Below, in pieces: positions 25,071-34,153 of a stretch of DNA of 64,000 bases. Made by a program: the position numbers and the translations under genes. Origin of the DNA: Streptomyces sp. Je 1-79 (GTDB lineage Bacteria > Actinomycetota > Actinomycetes > Streptomycetales > Streptomycetaceae); NCBI RefSeq assembly GCF_025195125.1, contig NZ_JAMGSL010000013.1, positions 62,001-126,000 of the forward strand, read 5' to 3'. The notes below the pieces were generated by a model, which worked only from the letters and a program-made list of their open reading frames with translations, searched no databases and was not told the origin of the DNA. Each line of letters starts with the position of its first letter. Positions within the stretch are counted from its first letter, which is position 1.

Positions 25071-25841
25071 TCAGCCGACCTTCAGCTCCCACTGGGAGGC
25101 CTCGTGCTCCAGGCCGGGGCTGACCTCGACGGAGAGGTTCTTCGCGTCCTTGGGGGTGTCGAAGGCGAAGACGACCGTCGACTTCTTGCCGGGCAGGATC
25201 GTGCCGCTGAAGCCCGTGCCGACCTTCTCGTCGAAGACCTGCTCGGCGGTCACGCCGTCCTTGCCCGCGCGGGCGGTCAGCGTCGCGAGCGTGGCGTCGA
25301 ACTTCTCCTTGCCGCCGTTCTCGATGACCACGGTCACCTGGTACGCCTTGTTGCCCTCGGTGTGGCCGGCGGCGAACTCGCTGGGCTTGTACGCCTTCGC
25401 CTCCGAGACCGTGACCTTCAGGTCGTCGTAGATCGCGGTGTCACCGGCCGCGAGGCCCTTGCCGACGTCCCCCTTGGCGGCGCCCCCCTTGTCCGTGCCG
25501 CCCGACGGATCCTTCGGCGCGGCCTCCTCGACCGCGTCGACCACGTCGCTCACGACCGTGTAGGTGATCACCGCGCCCACCACCGAGAGGACCAGGGCCG
25601 CGAGGCCGAGGACCACGCCGGTCGTCGTCACGCCCTTGTTGTTCGCCTCGCCCCGCTTCACCCGGCCCCGGCCCACCAGGCCGAGGATCAGCGCGATCAG
25701 GCCCAGGAGGCCGGCCAGCCAGAAGAAGAGCGGGATGACACCGGCGACCGTGCCGATGATGCCGAGGGTGAGGGCCGCGGTGCCGAGCCCGTTGCGCATG
25801 GCCACGTGCGGCGCCTGCGGGGTCTGGGTGTCGTACGACAT
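25071..25841 (-). CDS. Membrane protein, DUF4190 + DUF4352
   Basis: 256 residues. Two hydrophobic segments in the N-terminal third (about 16-50 and 65-92) give a DUF4190-type membrane module. After a Gly/Lys/Asp linker the extracytoplasmic C-terminus (about 125-256) is a beta-rich DUF4352 (telokin-like) domain: YQVTVVIENGGKEKFDATLA and TILPGKKSTVVFAFDTP. The ATG at 25841 follows GGAGGAC. No enzymatic role is visible. It lies divergent from the methyltransferase-like gene, with an operator-like palindrome at 25930-25953. Confidence 0.8.
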   Translation of the reverse strand: MSYDTQTPQAPHVAMRNGLGTAALTLGIIGTVAGVIPLFFWLAGLLGLIALILGLVGRGRVKRGEANNKGVTTTGVVLGLAALVLSVVGAVITYTVVSDVVDAVEEAAPKDPSGGTDKGGAAKGDVGKGLAAGDTAIYDDLKVTVSEAKAYKPSEFAAGHTEGNKAYQVTVVIENGGKEKFDATLATLTARAGKDGVTAEQVFDEKVGTGFSGTILPGKKSTVVFAFDTPKDAKNLSVEVSPGLEHEASQWELKVG

Positions 25842-25929
25842 GGGTGGTGTCCTCCGGACATGACGCGTCGATGGTTGATCAGGGCCCTCGCAGACCCCGT
25901 GGAGCGATGGATCAATAACAGCAGAGGCT

Positions 25930-25953
25930 GTGAACCGAGTCAACACGGTTCAC
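25930..25953. promoter_or_regulatory. Operator-like palindrome between divergent genes
   Basis: GTGAACCG (25930-25937), 8-nt spacer, CGGTTCAC (25946-25953), perfect arms. It sits 89 bp before the DUF4190 start and 115 bp before the methyltransferase-like gene. Confidence 0.55.
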
Positions 25954-26067
25954 GGAAATTGAATCGGCTCACGCTGTGAAGGGGTGGGGCTTGCGTTCAT
26001 CGGTAGGATCGGCGCCACAGCACGGGACACGGGGATGACGTGCGGGAAACCAAGAGGAGGCAGCCAG

Positions 26068-28146
26068 GTGCCGGAGCACGCAGCAGAGGTGACCGCGGCC
26101 GGGATCGCCCGGCTCGCCGGAGTCGGCCGGGCCGCCGTGAGCAACTGGCGCCGCCGCCACGCCGACTTCCCCCGCCCCGTCGGCGGCACGGAGACCAGCC
26201 CCTCCTTCGCCCTCGCCGACGTCGAGCGCTGGCTCCGGGCCCAGGGCAAGCTCGCGGAGGTACCCCTGCGGGAGCGCGTCTGGCAGCAGATCGCCGGCCA
26301 TCCGGCGGGCGCCGTCACCGCCCTCGTCCAGGCCGGCTGCGCCCTGCTGCTCGTACGGGACCGCTCCACCGCCTGGCCGAAGCTCGCCGCCGTCTCGGAC
26401 GAGCGCCTCGCCGAGACCCTGCCGGTCGCCCTGGAAGAGGTCCTCACCGAACGCTTCGGCGCCGAGAGGGCCGTGCGTACCCCCACCGCGGGCGAACTGG
26501 CCCCCGCCGTGCCCCTGCTGCGGGGGGCCGCCGAACTCGCCGCGGAGACCGGGGCCCGCCAGGCCTTCGAGTTCCTGCTCGGCCGTCACCTCGACGCCAA
26601 CCCGCGCCAGTACACGCTGACCCCGCCCGGCCCCGCCGCCCTGATGGCCGCCCTCGCCGCCCCCGGCGCGGGCCCCCGCCCCACCGTCCTCGACCCCGCC
26701 TCAGGCACCGGCACCCTGCTCCGCGCCGTCGACCACCCCGGCGCCCTGCACGGCCAGGACGCCGACCCCGACCTGGCCGCGCTCACCGCGCTGCGTCTCG
26801 CCCTCGCCTCCGACGCCGACGTCCGCGTACGGACCGGCGACAGCCTGCGCGCCGACGCCTTCCCGCACCTCACGGCGGACACCGTGCTCTGCCACCCGCC
26901 GTTCAACGAGCGCAACTGGGGCCACGACGAACTGGCCTACGACCCCCGCTGGGAGTACGGCTTCCCGGCCCGTACGGAATCCGAACTGGCCTGGGTCCAG
27001 CACGCCCTGGCACGGCTCCGCCCCGGCGGCACCGCCGTCCTGCTCATGCCTCCCGCCGCCGCCTCCCGCCGGTCCGGCCGCCGCATCCGCGCCGACCTCC
27101 TGCGCAGGGGCGCGCTGCGGGCCGTGGTCGCCCTGCCCGCCGGGGCGGCCCCGCCGTACGGCATCCCGCTCCACCTGTGGGTGCTGCGCAAGCCGGCCCC
27201 CGGCGTCACCCCCTCCCCGGAACTCCTCGTCGTCGACACCACCGCCGACCACACCGGCGCCGCGGGCCGCGACAAGCTCGACTGGCAGGCGGTCCACACC
27301 GCCGTACTGGACGCGTGGCTGCCCTTCGACAGGAACGGCACCGTCACCGAGACCCCCGGCGCGAGCCGGGCCGTGCCCGTCATCGAACTCCTCGACGACG
27401 ACGTCGACCTGGCTCCCGCCCGCCATCTGCCGCCCCCGGCCGCGGGCGGCGGCGCCGGCGAACTCCTCGCGGTCCGCGACCGGCTGGCCGAGACCCTGGG
27501 CCGTACGGTCGCCCTCACGCCGCCCCCCGCCCTGCCCGCCGACACCGCCGCCGACCCGGCCGCGGCCGCCCGGCCCACCGGCGTGACCGTCGGCGAACTG
27601 GCCCGTACCGGCGCCCTCGAACTGCGTGCGGGCGGCACCGGCACCCTCTCCTTCCCCGCACCCGGAAGTCCCGTCCGAGTCCTTACGGAGAACGACGTCT
27701 TCGCCGCCCAGCCGCCCTCCGGCTCCCTCCCCGACGGCGTGCCCGAGGAGCCCGTCCTCCTCGCCGAAGGCGATGTGGTCGTCCCCGTCCTCGGCGGCGG
27801 CTCCCTCGCCCGGGTCGTCGACGCCGCCACCGCCGGCGCCGCCCTCGGCCGCAACCTCCAGCTCCTGCGCCCCGACCCGGCCGCGCTCGACCCCTGGTTC
27901 CTGGCCGGCTTCCTCCGCGGCACCGCCAACACCCGCCAGGCCAGCAGCTACGCCTCCACCGCCACCCGGCTCGACGTCCGCCGTCTCCAGCTCCCGAGGC
28001 TGCCGCTCACCGAACAGCAGCGGTACGGAGAGCGGTTCAGGGCACTCGCCGAGTTCGAGGGCGCCCTGCGGCTCGCCGGGCGGCTCGGCGAACAGCTGGT
28101 GCAGGGGCTGTACGACGGTCTCGCGGACGGAACGGTGGCGCCCTGA
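26068..28146 (+). CDS. Class-I N6-adenine-methyltransferase-like protein with altered catalytic motif
   Basis: 692 residues. An N-terminal HTH (GIARLAGVGRAAVSNWRRRH) is followed by an HsdM-type SAM fold with motif I at about 209-216 (DPASGTGTL) and motif IV at 275-279, which reads C-H-P-P-F rather than the usual N-P-P-[FY]. The C-terminal part (~530-680) resembles a type I specificity domain (NTRQASSYASTATRLDVRRL). The GTG at 26068 is chosen because GAGGAGG lies just upstream. It stands alone: no restriction subunit is nearby. A DNA-binding regulator or inactive methylase is as likely as an active enzyme. Confidence 0.7.
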   Translation: MPEHAAEVTAAGIARLAGVGRAAVSNWRRRHADFPRPVGGTETSPSFALADVERWLRAQGKLAEVPLRERVWQQIAGHPAGAVTALVQAGCALLLVRDRSTAWPKLAAVSDERLAETLPVALEEVLTERFGAERAVRTPTAGELAPAVPLLRGAAELAAETGARQAFEFLLGRHLDANPRQYTLTPPGPAALMAALAAPGAGPRPTVLDPASGTGTLLRAVDHPGALHGQDADPDLAALTALRLALASDADVRVRTGDSLRADAFPHLTADTVLCHPPFNERNWGHDELAYDPRWEYGFPARTESELAWVQHALARLRPGGTAVLLMPPAAASRRSGRRIRADLLRRGALRAVVALPAGAAPPYGIPLHLWVLRKPAPGVTPSPELLVVDTTADHTGAAGRDKLDWQAVHTAVLDAWLPFDRNGTVTETPGASRAVPVIELLDDDVDLAPARHLPPPAAGGGAGELLAVRDRLAETLGRTVALTPPPALPADTAADPAAAARPTGVTVGELARTGALELRAGGTGTLSFPAPGSPVRVLTENDVFAAQPPSGSLPDGVPEEPVLLAEGDVVVPVLGGGSLARVVDAATAGAALGRNLQLLRPDPAALDPWFLAGFLRGTANTRQASSYASTATRLDVRRLQLPRLPLTEQQRYGERFRALAEFEGALRLAGRLGEQLVQGLYDGLADGTVAP

Positions 28147-28241
28147 TCGGTCCGGCAACGGTTCGGTACAACCCTGGGGCCGTTGTCGCTGTCGGTGTAT
28201 ACGCTCGTCTTCGCAACCGACCCCAGTGCCCAGGAGCAGGA

Positions 28242-28865
28242 ATGTACGGCCACGGCTATGTGCCACCGCCACCCTCGCGTGCCGTTCCGGCGTCGGTGAT
28301 CGTGCTCCGCGTGCTCTTCGCGATGCTGCCGCTGTTCAGCATCGGGTTCCTGACGTGGGGGACGATGATCCGGCTCGCCGTCGTGACCCGCCGCACGCGC
28401 GACTGGATCCTGTGCGGGGTCTCCGCGGCCGTCATGATCACGGGCATGATCCTGCTGCCGGAGGACATCGAGACGACGCAGGCGGACATCGCCATGGGTC
28501 TGATCCTCCTCAACGCGACGGCGTTCACCGTCTACTTCCTGGTCGTCGACATCCGGCACGACAAGGTCCGCCTCGGCCTCGCGCCGTCGGCCCCCGCCCC
28601 GTACAGCCCGTACGGGACGACGGTGCCGCGGCCCCAGACCGGCTACGGCTACCCGTCGGCCGCGGTCCCGCCCCAGCCCGTGGCCCCGCCGCAACAGCAA
28701 CAGCAGCAGCCACACCAGCCGCAGCCCCACCAGCCGCCGCGACCGCAGTCGACGCCGACGCCGACGCCGCCGGTCCAGAACCCGCAGCCCGGTCCCCGGA
28801 TCGACCAGGTCCGGGCCGAGCTGGACGAGCTCAGCAACCTTCTCCGCAAGGACGAGGGGAAGTGA
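28242..28865 (+). CDS. Integral membrane protein coupled to Ser/Thr kinase
   Basis: 207 residues. Hydrophobic segments at about 17-42, 55-68 and 80-100 (AMGLILLNATAFTVYFLV), then a Pro/Gln-rich cytosolic tail (PPQQQQQQPHQPQPHQPP), and a short coiled C-terminus (IDQVRAELDELSNLL). The stop overlaps the next gene's GTG (coupled). It probably modulates the kinase, as a sensor or substrate. No named family recognised. Confidence 0.65.
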   Translation: MYGHGYVPPPPSRAVPASVIVLRVLFAMLPLFSIGFLTWGTMIRLAVVTRRTRDWILCGVSAAVMITGMILLPEDIETTQADIAMGLILLNATAFTVYFLVVDIRHDKVRLGLAPSAPAPYSPYGTTVPRPQTGYGYPSAAVPPQPVAPPQQQQQQPHQPQPHQPPRPQSTPTPTPPVQNPQPGPRIDQVRAELDELSNLLRKDEGK

Positions 28866-30382
28866 ACGGACGCGTCATCGGCGGCCGGTACGAACTGTCC
28901 ACCGTCATCGGCCAGGGCGGCATGGGCCAGGTCTGGACGGCGTACGACGGCCGGCTCGACCGCCGTGTCGCCGTCAAGCTGCTCCGCCCCGCCACCATGA
29001 CCGGCCCGGCAACCGCCGCGGAGGAGCTGCGGCGCCGCTTCGTGCGCGAGTGCCGGGTCACGGCGCAGGTCGACCACCCCGGCCTGGTCACCGTCCACGA
29101 CGCCGGCAGCGACGGCGACGACCTCTACCTCGTGATGCAGTACGTCGAGGGCGCGGACCTCGCCGACCATCTCGCCGAGCACGACCCGTACCCCTGGGAG
29201 TGGGCCGTCTCGGTCGCCGCCCAGCTGTGCGCGGTGCTCGCCGCCGTGCACGCGGTGCCGATCGTCCACCGCGACCTGAAGCCGCGCAACGTGATGGTGC
29301 GCCCCGAGGGCACCGTCACCGTCCTCGACCTCGGCGTCGCCTCCGTCCTGGACACCGACACCACCCGCCTCACCCACACGGGCTCGCCGATCGGCAGCCC
29401 GGCCTACATGGCGCCCGAGCAGGCCATGGGCGGCGCCGTCGGCCCGTACACCGACCTGTACGCGCTCGGTGTCCTGCTCCACGAACTGCTCAGCGGCAAC
29501 GTCCCCTTCGCCGGGTCGACCGCGCTCGGTGTGCTCCACCGCCACCTGTACGAGCCGCCGCTGCCGGTCCGCCAGCTGCGCCCCGAGGTGCCGGAGGCCC
29601 TGGAGGCGCTCGTGCTGCGGCTGCTGTCCAAGGACCCGCAGCACCGCCCCTCCAGTGCGCACGAGGTGTACGAGGCGCTGCTGCCGATGCTCCCCGCGCG
29701 CGGGGCCCCCGCCGGGCCGCTCGACCCGACCCGTCCCTTCCTGCGCCCGCACGCCCCCTGGCCCGACCGGGCCTCCGTCCCGCCCCCGCCGGTCGCGCCG
29801 CCGGTCACCCCGCCCGTCGCGCGCCCGGACGTGGCCGCCACGGTCGACGAGGTCAAGCGGCTCCTCGGGGAGGGCTCCCTCACGCGGGCCGTCGACCTCC
29901 TCGGCTCCATCCTGCCCGCGGCCGCCGCCGAGCACGGCGAGCACTCGTCCGTCGTCCGCATCCTGCGCAAGCAGTACGCGACGACCCTCATGGACGACGG
30001 CCAGTACCGCCGCGCCCTGCCGGAGCTGCGCCGCCTCGCGGAGGACCGCGCGGCGGAGGCCGGCCCGGCCGACCCGCAGACCCTGCAGTTCCGCTACGAG
30101 GCGGCCCAGTGTCTGGAGCAGCTGGGGGAGACGGCCGCCGCGCTCACGGAGTACCGCGCGCTGCTCCCGTTCGTCGAACACGGCGCGGACCAGGCCCGGT
30201 TCTTCGACATCCGCCGCCGGATCGGGAACCTGCTCCTGGCGATGGGCGACCACACCGCGGCCCACCAGCAGCTCCAGGCGCTGCTCTACGACACGGAGCG
30301 GGCGTACGGCCCGTACCACGCGCTTCCGACGGATCTGAGGCGCGCGTTGGCACGCCAGCAGCAGATGGGGCGTTTCGCCTGA
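28862..30382 (+). CDS. Serine/threonine-protein kinase with TPR-like C-terminus
   Basis: 506 residues, cytosolic. Kinase domain at about 8-270: G-loop (VIGQGGMGQVW), catalytic Lys in VAVKLL, HRDLKPRNV loop, metal-binding DLG (VLDLGVAS) in place of DFG, and activation segment GSPAYMAPEQ. The last ~190 residues are helical TPR-like (SLTRAVDLLGSILPAAAAEH). No TM or PASTA domain, unlike PknB. The GTG overlaps the upstream membrane gene's stop by 4 bp, so that protein may anchor or sense for it. Confidence 0.9.
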   Translation: MNGRVIGGRYELSTVIGQGGMGQVWTAYDGRLDRRVAVKLLRPATMTGPATAAEELRRRFVRECRVTAQVDHPGLVTVHDAGSDGDDLYLVMQYVEGADLADHLAEHDPYPWEWAVSVAAQLCAVLAAVHAVPIVHRDLKPRNVMVRPEGTVTVLDLGVASVLDTDTTRLTHTGSPIGSPAYMAPEQAMGGAVGPYTDLYALGVLLHELLSGNVPFAGSTALGVLHRHLYEPPLPVRQLRPEVPEALEALVLRLLSKDPQHRPSSAHEVYEALLPMLPARGAPAGPLDPTRPFLRPHAPWPDRASVPPPPVAPPVTPPVARPDVAATVDEVKRLLGEGSLTRAVDLLGSILPAAAAEHGEHSSVVRILRKQYATTLMDDGQYRRALPELRRLAEDRAAEAGPADPQTLQFRYEAAQCLEQLGETAAALTEYRALLPFVEHGADQARFFDIRRRIGNLLLAMGDHTAAHQQLQALLYDTERAYGPYHALPTDLRRALARQQQMGRFA

Positions 30383-30503
30383 CGGGGCGCCAGAATCACG
30401 ACTCCACAACTGATCGGGAAGTGGATCTTCCGGGTCCGATTTGCCCGTTGGGGGCGATGTAGCGTTCGCGTCTGATCATGCTCACGTCCCCAAGGAATCC
30501 TTC

Positions 30504-30887
30504 ATGACGACCCAGCCGCCCGCCTCCCCCGAGCAGCCCCTCGCGCCCGCCGAGCCGGCGAAGAAGAAGCGCAACATAGGCAAGACGCTCCTGAGCATCG
30601 TCGTGGCGATCGCCGCGATCCTGTTCTGGAGGCTCGGCCTCCCCTACCTCACCGGCGAGGCGCCCGTGCACGCGAAGGCCGGCGAGTGCGTGACGGTGAC
30701 CGGCTCCGACACCGACCCCGAGGTCGAGAGCAAGCCGTGCGGCGAGAAGGTGCCCGACCTCTACAAGGTCGTCAAGGTCGTCGACGACACCTTCGACGTC
30801 GAGAAGTGCGGTGACGTGAGCGAGGTCGCGCTCGCGCAGCAGCTGGAGTCGGACAAGTTCGTGCTCTGCCTGAACCCCGTCAAGTAA
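30504..30887 (+). CDS. Small membrane-anchored protein, LppU/SCO3897-like
   Basis: 127 residues. Polar, Pro-rich cytosolic start, one TM at about 28-46 (LLSIVVAIAAILFWRLGL), then an extracytoplasmic domain with four Cys (GECVTVTGSDTD, KPCG, VEKCGDV, FVLCLNP) that look like two disulfides. The GECVTV...CG..A...V pattern resembles the LppU/SCO3897 family, unknown function. It is followed by a bidirectional terminator. Confidence 0.65.
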   Translation: MTTQPPASPEQPLAPAEPAKKKRNIGKTLLSIVVAIAAILFWRLGLPYLTGEAPVHAKAGECVTVTGSDTDPEVESKPCGEKVPDLYKVVKVVDDTFDVEKCGDVSEVALAQQLESDKFVLCLNPVK

Positions 30888-30904
30888 CGGGTCGTGAAGT
30901 AGTC

Positions 30905-30936
30905 GGAGGGCCGGACCCGGCGGGGTCCGGCCCTCC
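30905..30936. terminator. Bidirectional terminator
   Basis: A perfect 14-bp stem (30905-30918 with 30923-30936), 4-nt loop, between genes ending at 30887 (+) and 30944 (-). Confidence 0.9.
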
Positions 30937-30943
30937 GTGCGTG

Positions 30944-31597
30944 TCAGCCGTCGGTGGTCGCGAGCTTGGCGGCGAACCCGAGGAACAGTGCCCCGGCGCC
31001 GCTCGTCAGCCCGGCGGACAGCCTCCTGCGGCGGCGGAACTGCGCGGAGAGGTAGGTGCCGCCCAGGATGAGTACCGTCACGTAGCTCACGCTGATCACC
31101 TGGTAGATCACGGCGAGCAGGGCGAACGACAGGGCCGGATGCGGATAGGCCGGGTCCACGAACTGCACGAAGAAGGAGATGAAGAAGAGGATCGCCTTCG
31201 GATTGAGCAGGGTGATCACCAGCGAGCGCCGGAAGGGCCGCTCGTCCCGGCCCCCACCCGTGTCCGCCGTTTCCGTCTCCACCGGGTGATGGCGGCCGCG
31301 CCACATCCCCCAGGCCGCGCGGATCATCCCCAGCGCGATCCAGCCGAGGTAACCGGCCCCGGCGTATTTGATGACCGAGAAGATCAGCGCGTTGGTACGC
31401 AGCAGCGAGGCGAGCCCGGCCGCGGTACCGACCATCAGCAGAGCCTCTCCGACGAAGACGCCCGCCGCGGCGCGGTATCCGGTCCTAACCCCTCGGCGGG
31501 CGGCCACGGACAGGGTGTACAGCGAACTGGGGCCCGGGAGAAGAATGATGAGGAGGGTCCCCAGGGCATAGGTGGAGAGGTTGGTTACTCCCAGCAT
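30944..31597 (-). CDS. LysE/RhtB-family small-molecule exporter
   Basis: 217 residues with about six TM segments and the family start LGTLLIILLPGPSSLYTLSVA. The LysE/RhtB family exports amino acids and similar small polar metabolites. AAGGAG lies directly before a first ATG (31603), so the second ATG at 31597 with proper spacing is the better start. It follows the radical-SAM gene by 34 bp on the same strand, so it may export that enzyme's product. Confidence 0.88.
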   Translation of the reverse strand: MLGVTNLSTYALGTLLIILLPGPSSLYTLSVAARRGVRTGYRAAAGVFVGEALLMVGTAAGLASLLRTNALIFSVIKYAGAGYLGWIALGMIRAAWGMWRGRHHPVETETADTGGGRDERPFRRSLVITLLNPKAILFFISFFVQFVDPAYPHPALSFALLAVIYQVISVSYVTVLILGGTYLSAQFRRRRRLSAGLTSGAGALFLGFAAKLATTDG

Positions 31598-31631
31598 CGA
31601 CATCTCCTTCCGTCCGGTCCGCCCGCGGCGG

Positions 31632-33125
31632 TCATCCGACGTTGTTGCCGGTACGCACGTTGTGCGCGGTGACGAGTTCGTCCACGTCCGCGATCCTACG
31701 CAGCGCGTACTCCTCGGTGATGTGCGTGAAGTTCTCGGCCCAGGCGGCGGCGAGCTCCTCGATGTCGAGGAGGTCCTCCTCGCCGAAGCGGTCGTACAGT
31801 TCGGCGCGCCGCTCCGGGGTGATGGTGATGTCCAGGCCCGACAGGTACGCGTCGATGTCGGCACTGTCCTTGAAGAAGTTGGGCCGTTCGTAGTCGACGA
31901 GGAGGTCCCAGGCGGGGCTGTTCGGCAGCGGTATGAACCGCGAGAACTCCACGGAGGACAGCTCCACCTCGCCGAGCATCTGGCGGATCCCGTCGATGGT
32001 CCGGTCCAGGGTCCGGGCTCGCTCGCCGGGCGCTCCGGCGATGTAAGAGGCGTGCACGGAGATCCCGGCCTTGTTGAGCATCCGGATGGCCTCCAGGTTG
32101 GTGGCGTCGGTGGTCTTGTTCTTCCGCTGGGCCTCCAGCATCTCCGGGTCGGCGGCGTCAAGGCCGATGTTGACGCGGGTGACCCCGAGGCGGCGGCACT
32201 TGTCGACGTTGTTGCGCTTGGTGAGGCCGAGCGCCCGGGCGTAGACCATGACTTCGAGTTCGCCGTTGTCGATGCGCCGGCGCAGATGCGGGGGAGTGGC
32301 GTCGATCAGGGCGTCGACGTACCGGGGGCTGGCCGTGAAGCTGTCGTACACCTCGAAGAAGAGGTTGATGCCGAATTCCCGGTTGTAGACATCGATGGCC
32401 TTCCAGAAGCCGCGCGGATCGCCGGTGTTGACCCTGAGGTCGGCGATGCTGCAGTACGTGCAGCGCTTGTACCCGTTCTCGCAGCCACGGGCGTTGTTGA
32501 CGGTGATGGGGATGACCTTGTGGCTGTGGAGGTGCCCGAACTGCTCGCGGTAGTTCTCGGCGTAGATGTCGAGTTCGTCGCGTATGAATCCGAGGTCGGG
32601 GATCGTGTTGCGGTCGGTGAGGGCGTACTGGGGTGCGGGGTTGCGCACGGCGACGCCGTCACGACGGTGTACGAGTGAGGAGACGCCGGTCACGGGGCAA
32701 CCCTGGATCAGGGTGCCGATGAGTTCGACGAACGGCGTCTCGCCGACGTCGTTGGCGACGATGTAGTCGATCTCGGGCCTGTTGTCCAGGATCAGCTCGG
32801 GGAAGAACCCGGCGTGGTCGTCGCCCAGGACGACCTGGGCGCCGGCCTGCTTGGCCGTGGCCGCGATCTTGAGGGCTTCGCCATAGGTCGGCGTCAGTGC
32901 GCTGATCCCGACGACGTCCGGTGCGAAGTCCCGGACGGCCTGCTGTACCTGCGCGGTGTTGCTGATGCCCCCGTCGACCACCCGGAGCTCCACCTGCCCT
33001 CCGTAGGTGTCGCGCACGGCAGTGGCGAGCTGGACGACACCGATGTGCGGATAGCAGGCGTAGTTGGAGGCGTTTCCGTTGGCCGTGGGGTTGGGGGCGT
33101 TGGCGAGCAGCACCTTGAGCGACAT
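31632..33125 (-). CDS. B12-binding radical SAM enzyme with unusual Cys spacing
   Basis: 497 residues. Residues about 5-150 form a B12-binding-type Rossmann domain (PHIGVVQLATAVRDTYG, VVGISALTPTYGEALK, VVLGDDHAGFFPE). The radical SAM core follows: three Cys at 215, 222 and 225 (ARGCENGYKRCTYCSI), spaced CX6CX2C rather than CX3CX2C, then LFFEVYDSF and VNIGLDAADPEMLEAQRK. Such enzymes methylate or rearrange unactivated carbon. AAAGGA precedes the ATG. It forms a two-gene unit with the LysE-type exporter. No precursor peptide or other biosynthetic gene is visible; the 252-bp gap upstream (33126-33377) is less GC-rich than its surroundings and shows nothing firm. Confidence 0.85.
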   Translation of the reverse strand: MSLKVLLANAPNPTANGNASNYACYPHIGVVQLATAVRDTYGGQVELRVVDGGISNTAQVQQAVRDFAPDVVGISALTPTYGEALKIAATAKQAGAQVVLGDDHAGFFPELILDNRPEIDYIVANDVGETPFVELIGTLIQGCPVTGVSSLVHRRDGVAVRNPAPQYALTDRNTIPDLGFIRDELDIYAENYREQFGHLHSHKVIPITVNNARGCENGYKRCTYCSIADLRVNTGDPRGFWKAIDVYNREFGINLFFEVYDSFTASPRYVDALIDATPPHLRRRIDNGELEVMVYARALGLTKRNNVDKCRRLGVTRVNIGLDAADPEMLEAQRKNKTTDATNLEAIRMLNKAGISVHASYIAGAPGERARTLDRTIDGIRQMLGEVELSSVEFSRFIPLPNSPAWDLLVDYERPNFFKDSADIDAYLSGLDITITPERRAELYDRFGEEDLLDIEELAAAWAENFTHITEEYALRRIADVDELVTAHNVRTGNNVG

Positions 33126-33377
33126 CGATGTCCTTTCGTGGGCCAGTCCGACGCGCTGTGATCGTGCACTGCGAAGTCGATCTCTGTCAGCACCCCACCC
33201 GGCCCTTCAGGCCGCATCCTCCGGGACTCGAACGCAGGTCCGGGTGACCCCGCGTCACAAGCGTCTCCGCATGCCATCTCCGCTCCGCGAAAACAAAGCG
33301 GACGTTATGAATCCGGGAATTCGGCGGTCAACGCCCCACCGGACCCATCCACGCTCCCGAGGCCTTCCTTACGCTCC

Positions 33378-34132
33378 GTGACGCTCGAGGCGAGTTCCCG
33401 CCCAAATCCCCCGCCGTACTGTTGGCCGGAAACCGCCGCTTGGGAGTTCCGTTGCGGAGGGTGTTGCCTCGCCTTCCTCATCGCCGCCGCGTTACGGGAG
33501 CTGGAGGCGTACGGCTATCTCGCCAGGACCCTCGAACGCCTGCCGGGCGGACGGATGGCGACGCGCACGGTTTCGTACAACCGCCCGGGGATGGCGGAGT
33601 CGGGGTCCGATCCTGACGAACCGGATCCCGAGCCGGACCCGGAGGGCCCGGAGCGCCCCGAGCGGGACCCGGACGGCCCGGAACCGGAGGGCCCGGAACC
33701 TGCGCCTGCTCCCGAGCCCGGGCCCCGGGCCGAGCGGGCCCCGGTATCTCCTCCCGCGTCGCCGCTCCGCCTGCCGGACGGCCCGGCGGCGGACCTCCTC
33801 CTCGGCCTGCGGGCACGCGACCCCGCCTGCTGCTGTCGGTACGGGACGTCCAGCGACTGGCCCCCGGCGTCGACGCCTGGTTCGCCCTCGGCATCCAACC
33901 GGACGCCGTCCGACGCACCCTCACGGCGTGCCTCCCGGACGACCTGAGGCACCCTGCGGGGCTCCTCGCCCACCGCCTGACGGCCTTGCTCCCACCGCCA
34001 CTCCCGATCCAGGTGAAACCCCAGGCCCCGGACCCGATGCAGACCTGCGAGGACTGCGACCGCGCCTTCCGCGCCCCGGGACCGGGCCGGTGCCGCGACT
34101 GCGGACGCTCGGCGAGAAGGCTCGCAGCGTGA
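33378..34132 (+). pseudogene. Decayed HTH protein gene (5'-truncated, frameshifted)
   Basis: From 33378 the reading gives ALRELEAYGYLARTLERL, LPGGRMATRTVSYNRPG, an acidic Pro/Glu/Asp stretch and ADLLLGLRARDP. At about 33821-33825 one base appears missing; the +2 frame then continues LLLSVRDVQRLAPGVDAWF to a terminal CxxC...CxxC zinc-ribbon-like tail (CEDCDRAF, CRDCG) and stop at 34132. This is the layout of a Streptomyces winged-HTH protein family. The N-terminal HTH is missing or unrecognisable. A TTA codon lies at 33492-33494. A functional programmed frameshift is not excluded but nothing supports it. Confidence 0.7.
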
Positions 34133-34153
34133 CCTGAGAGCGTCGGCAGAGCA

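Noticed and set aside
32894-33277. Minus-strand frame running into the radical-SAM gene start, considered as a precursor peptide (Cys-rich end RCRSRCC).
   Set aside because: It overlaps the ribosome site and first codons of the radical-SAM gene and shows no leader/core pattern.
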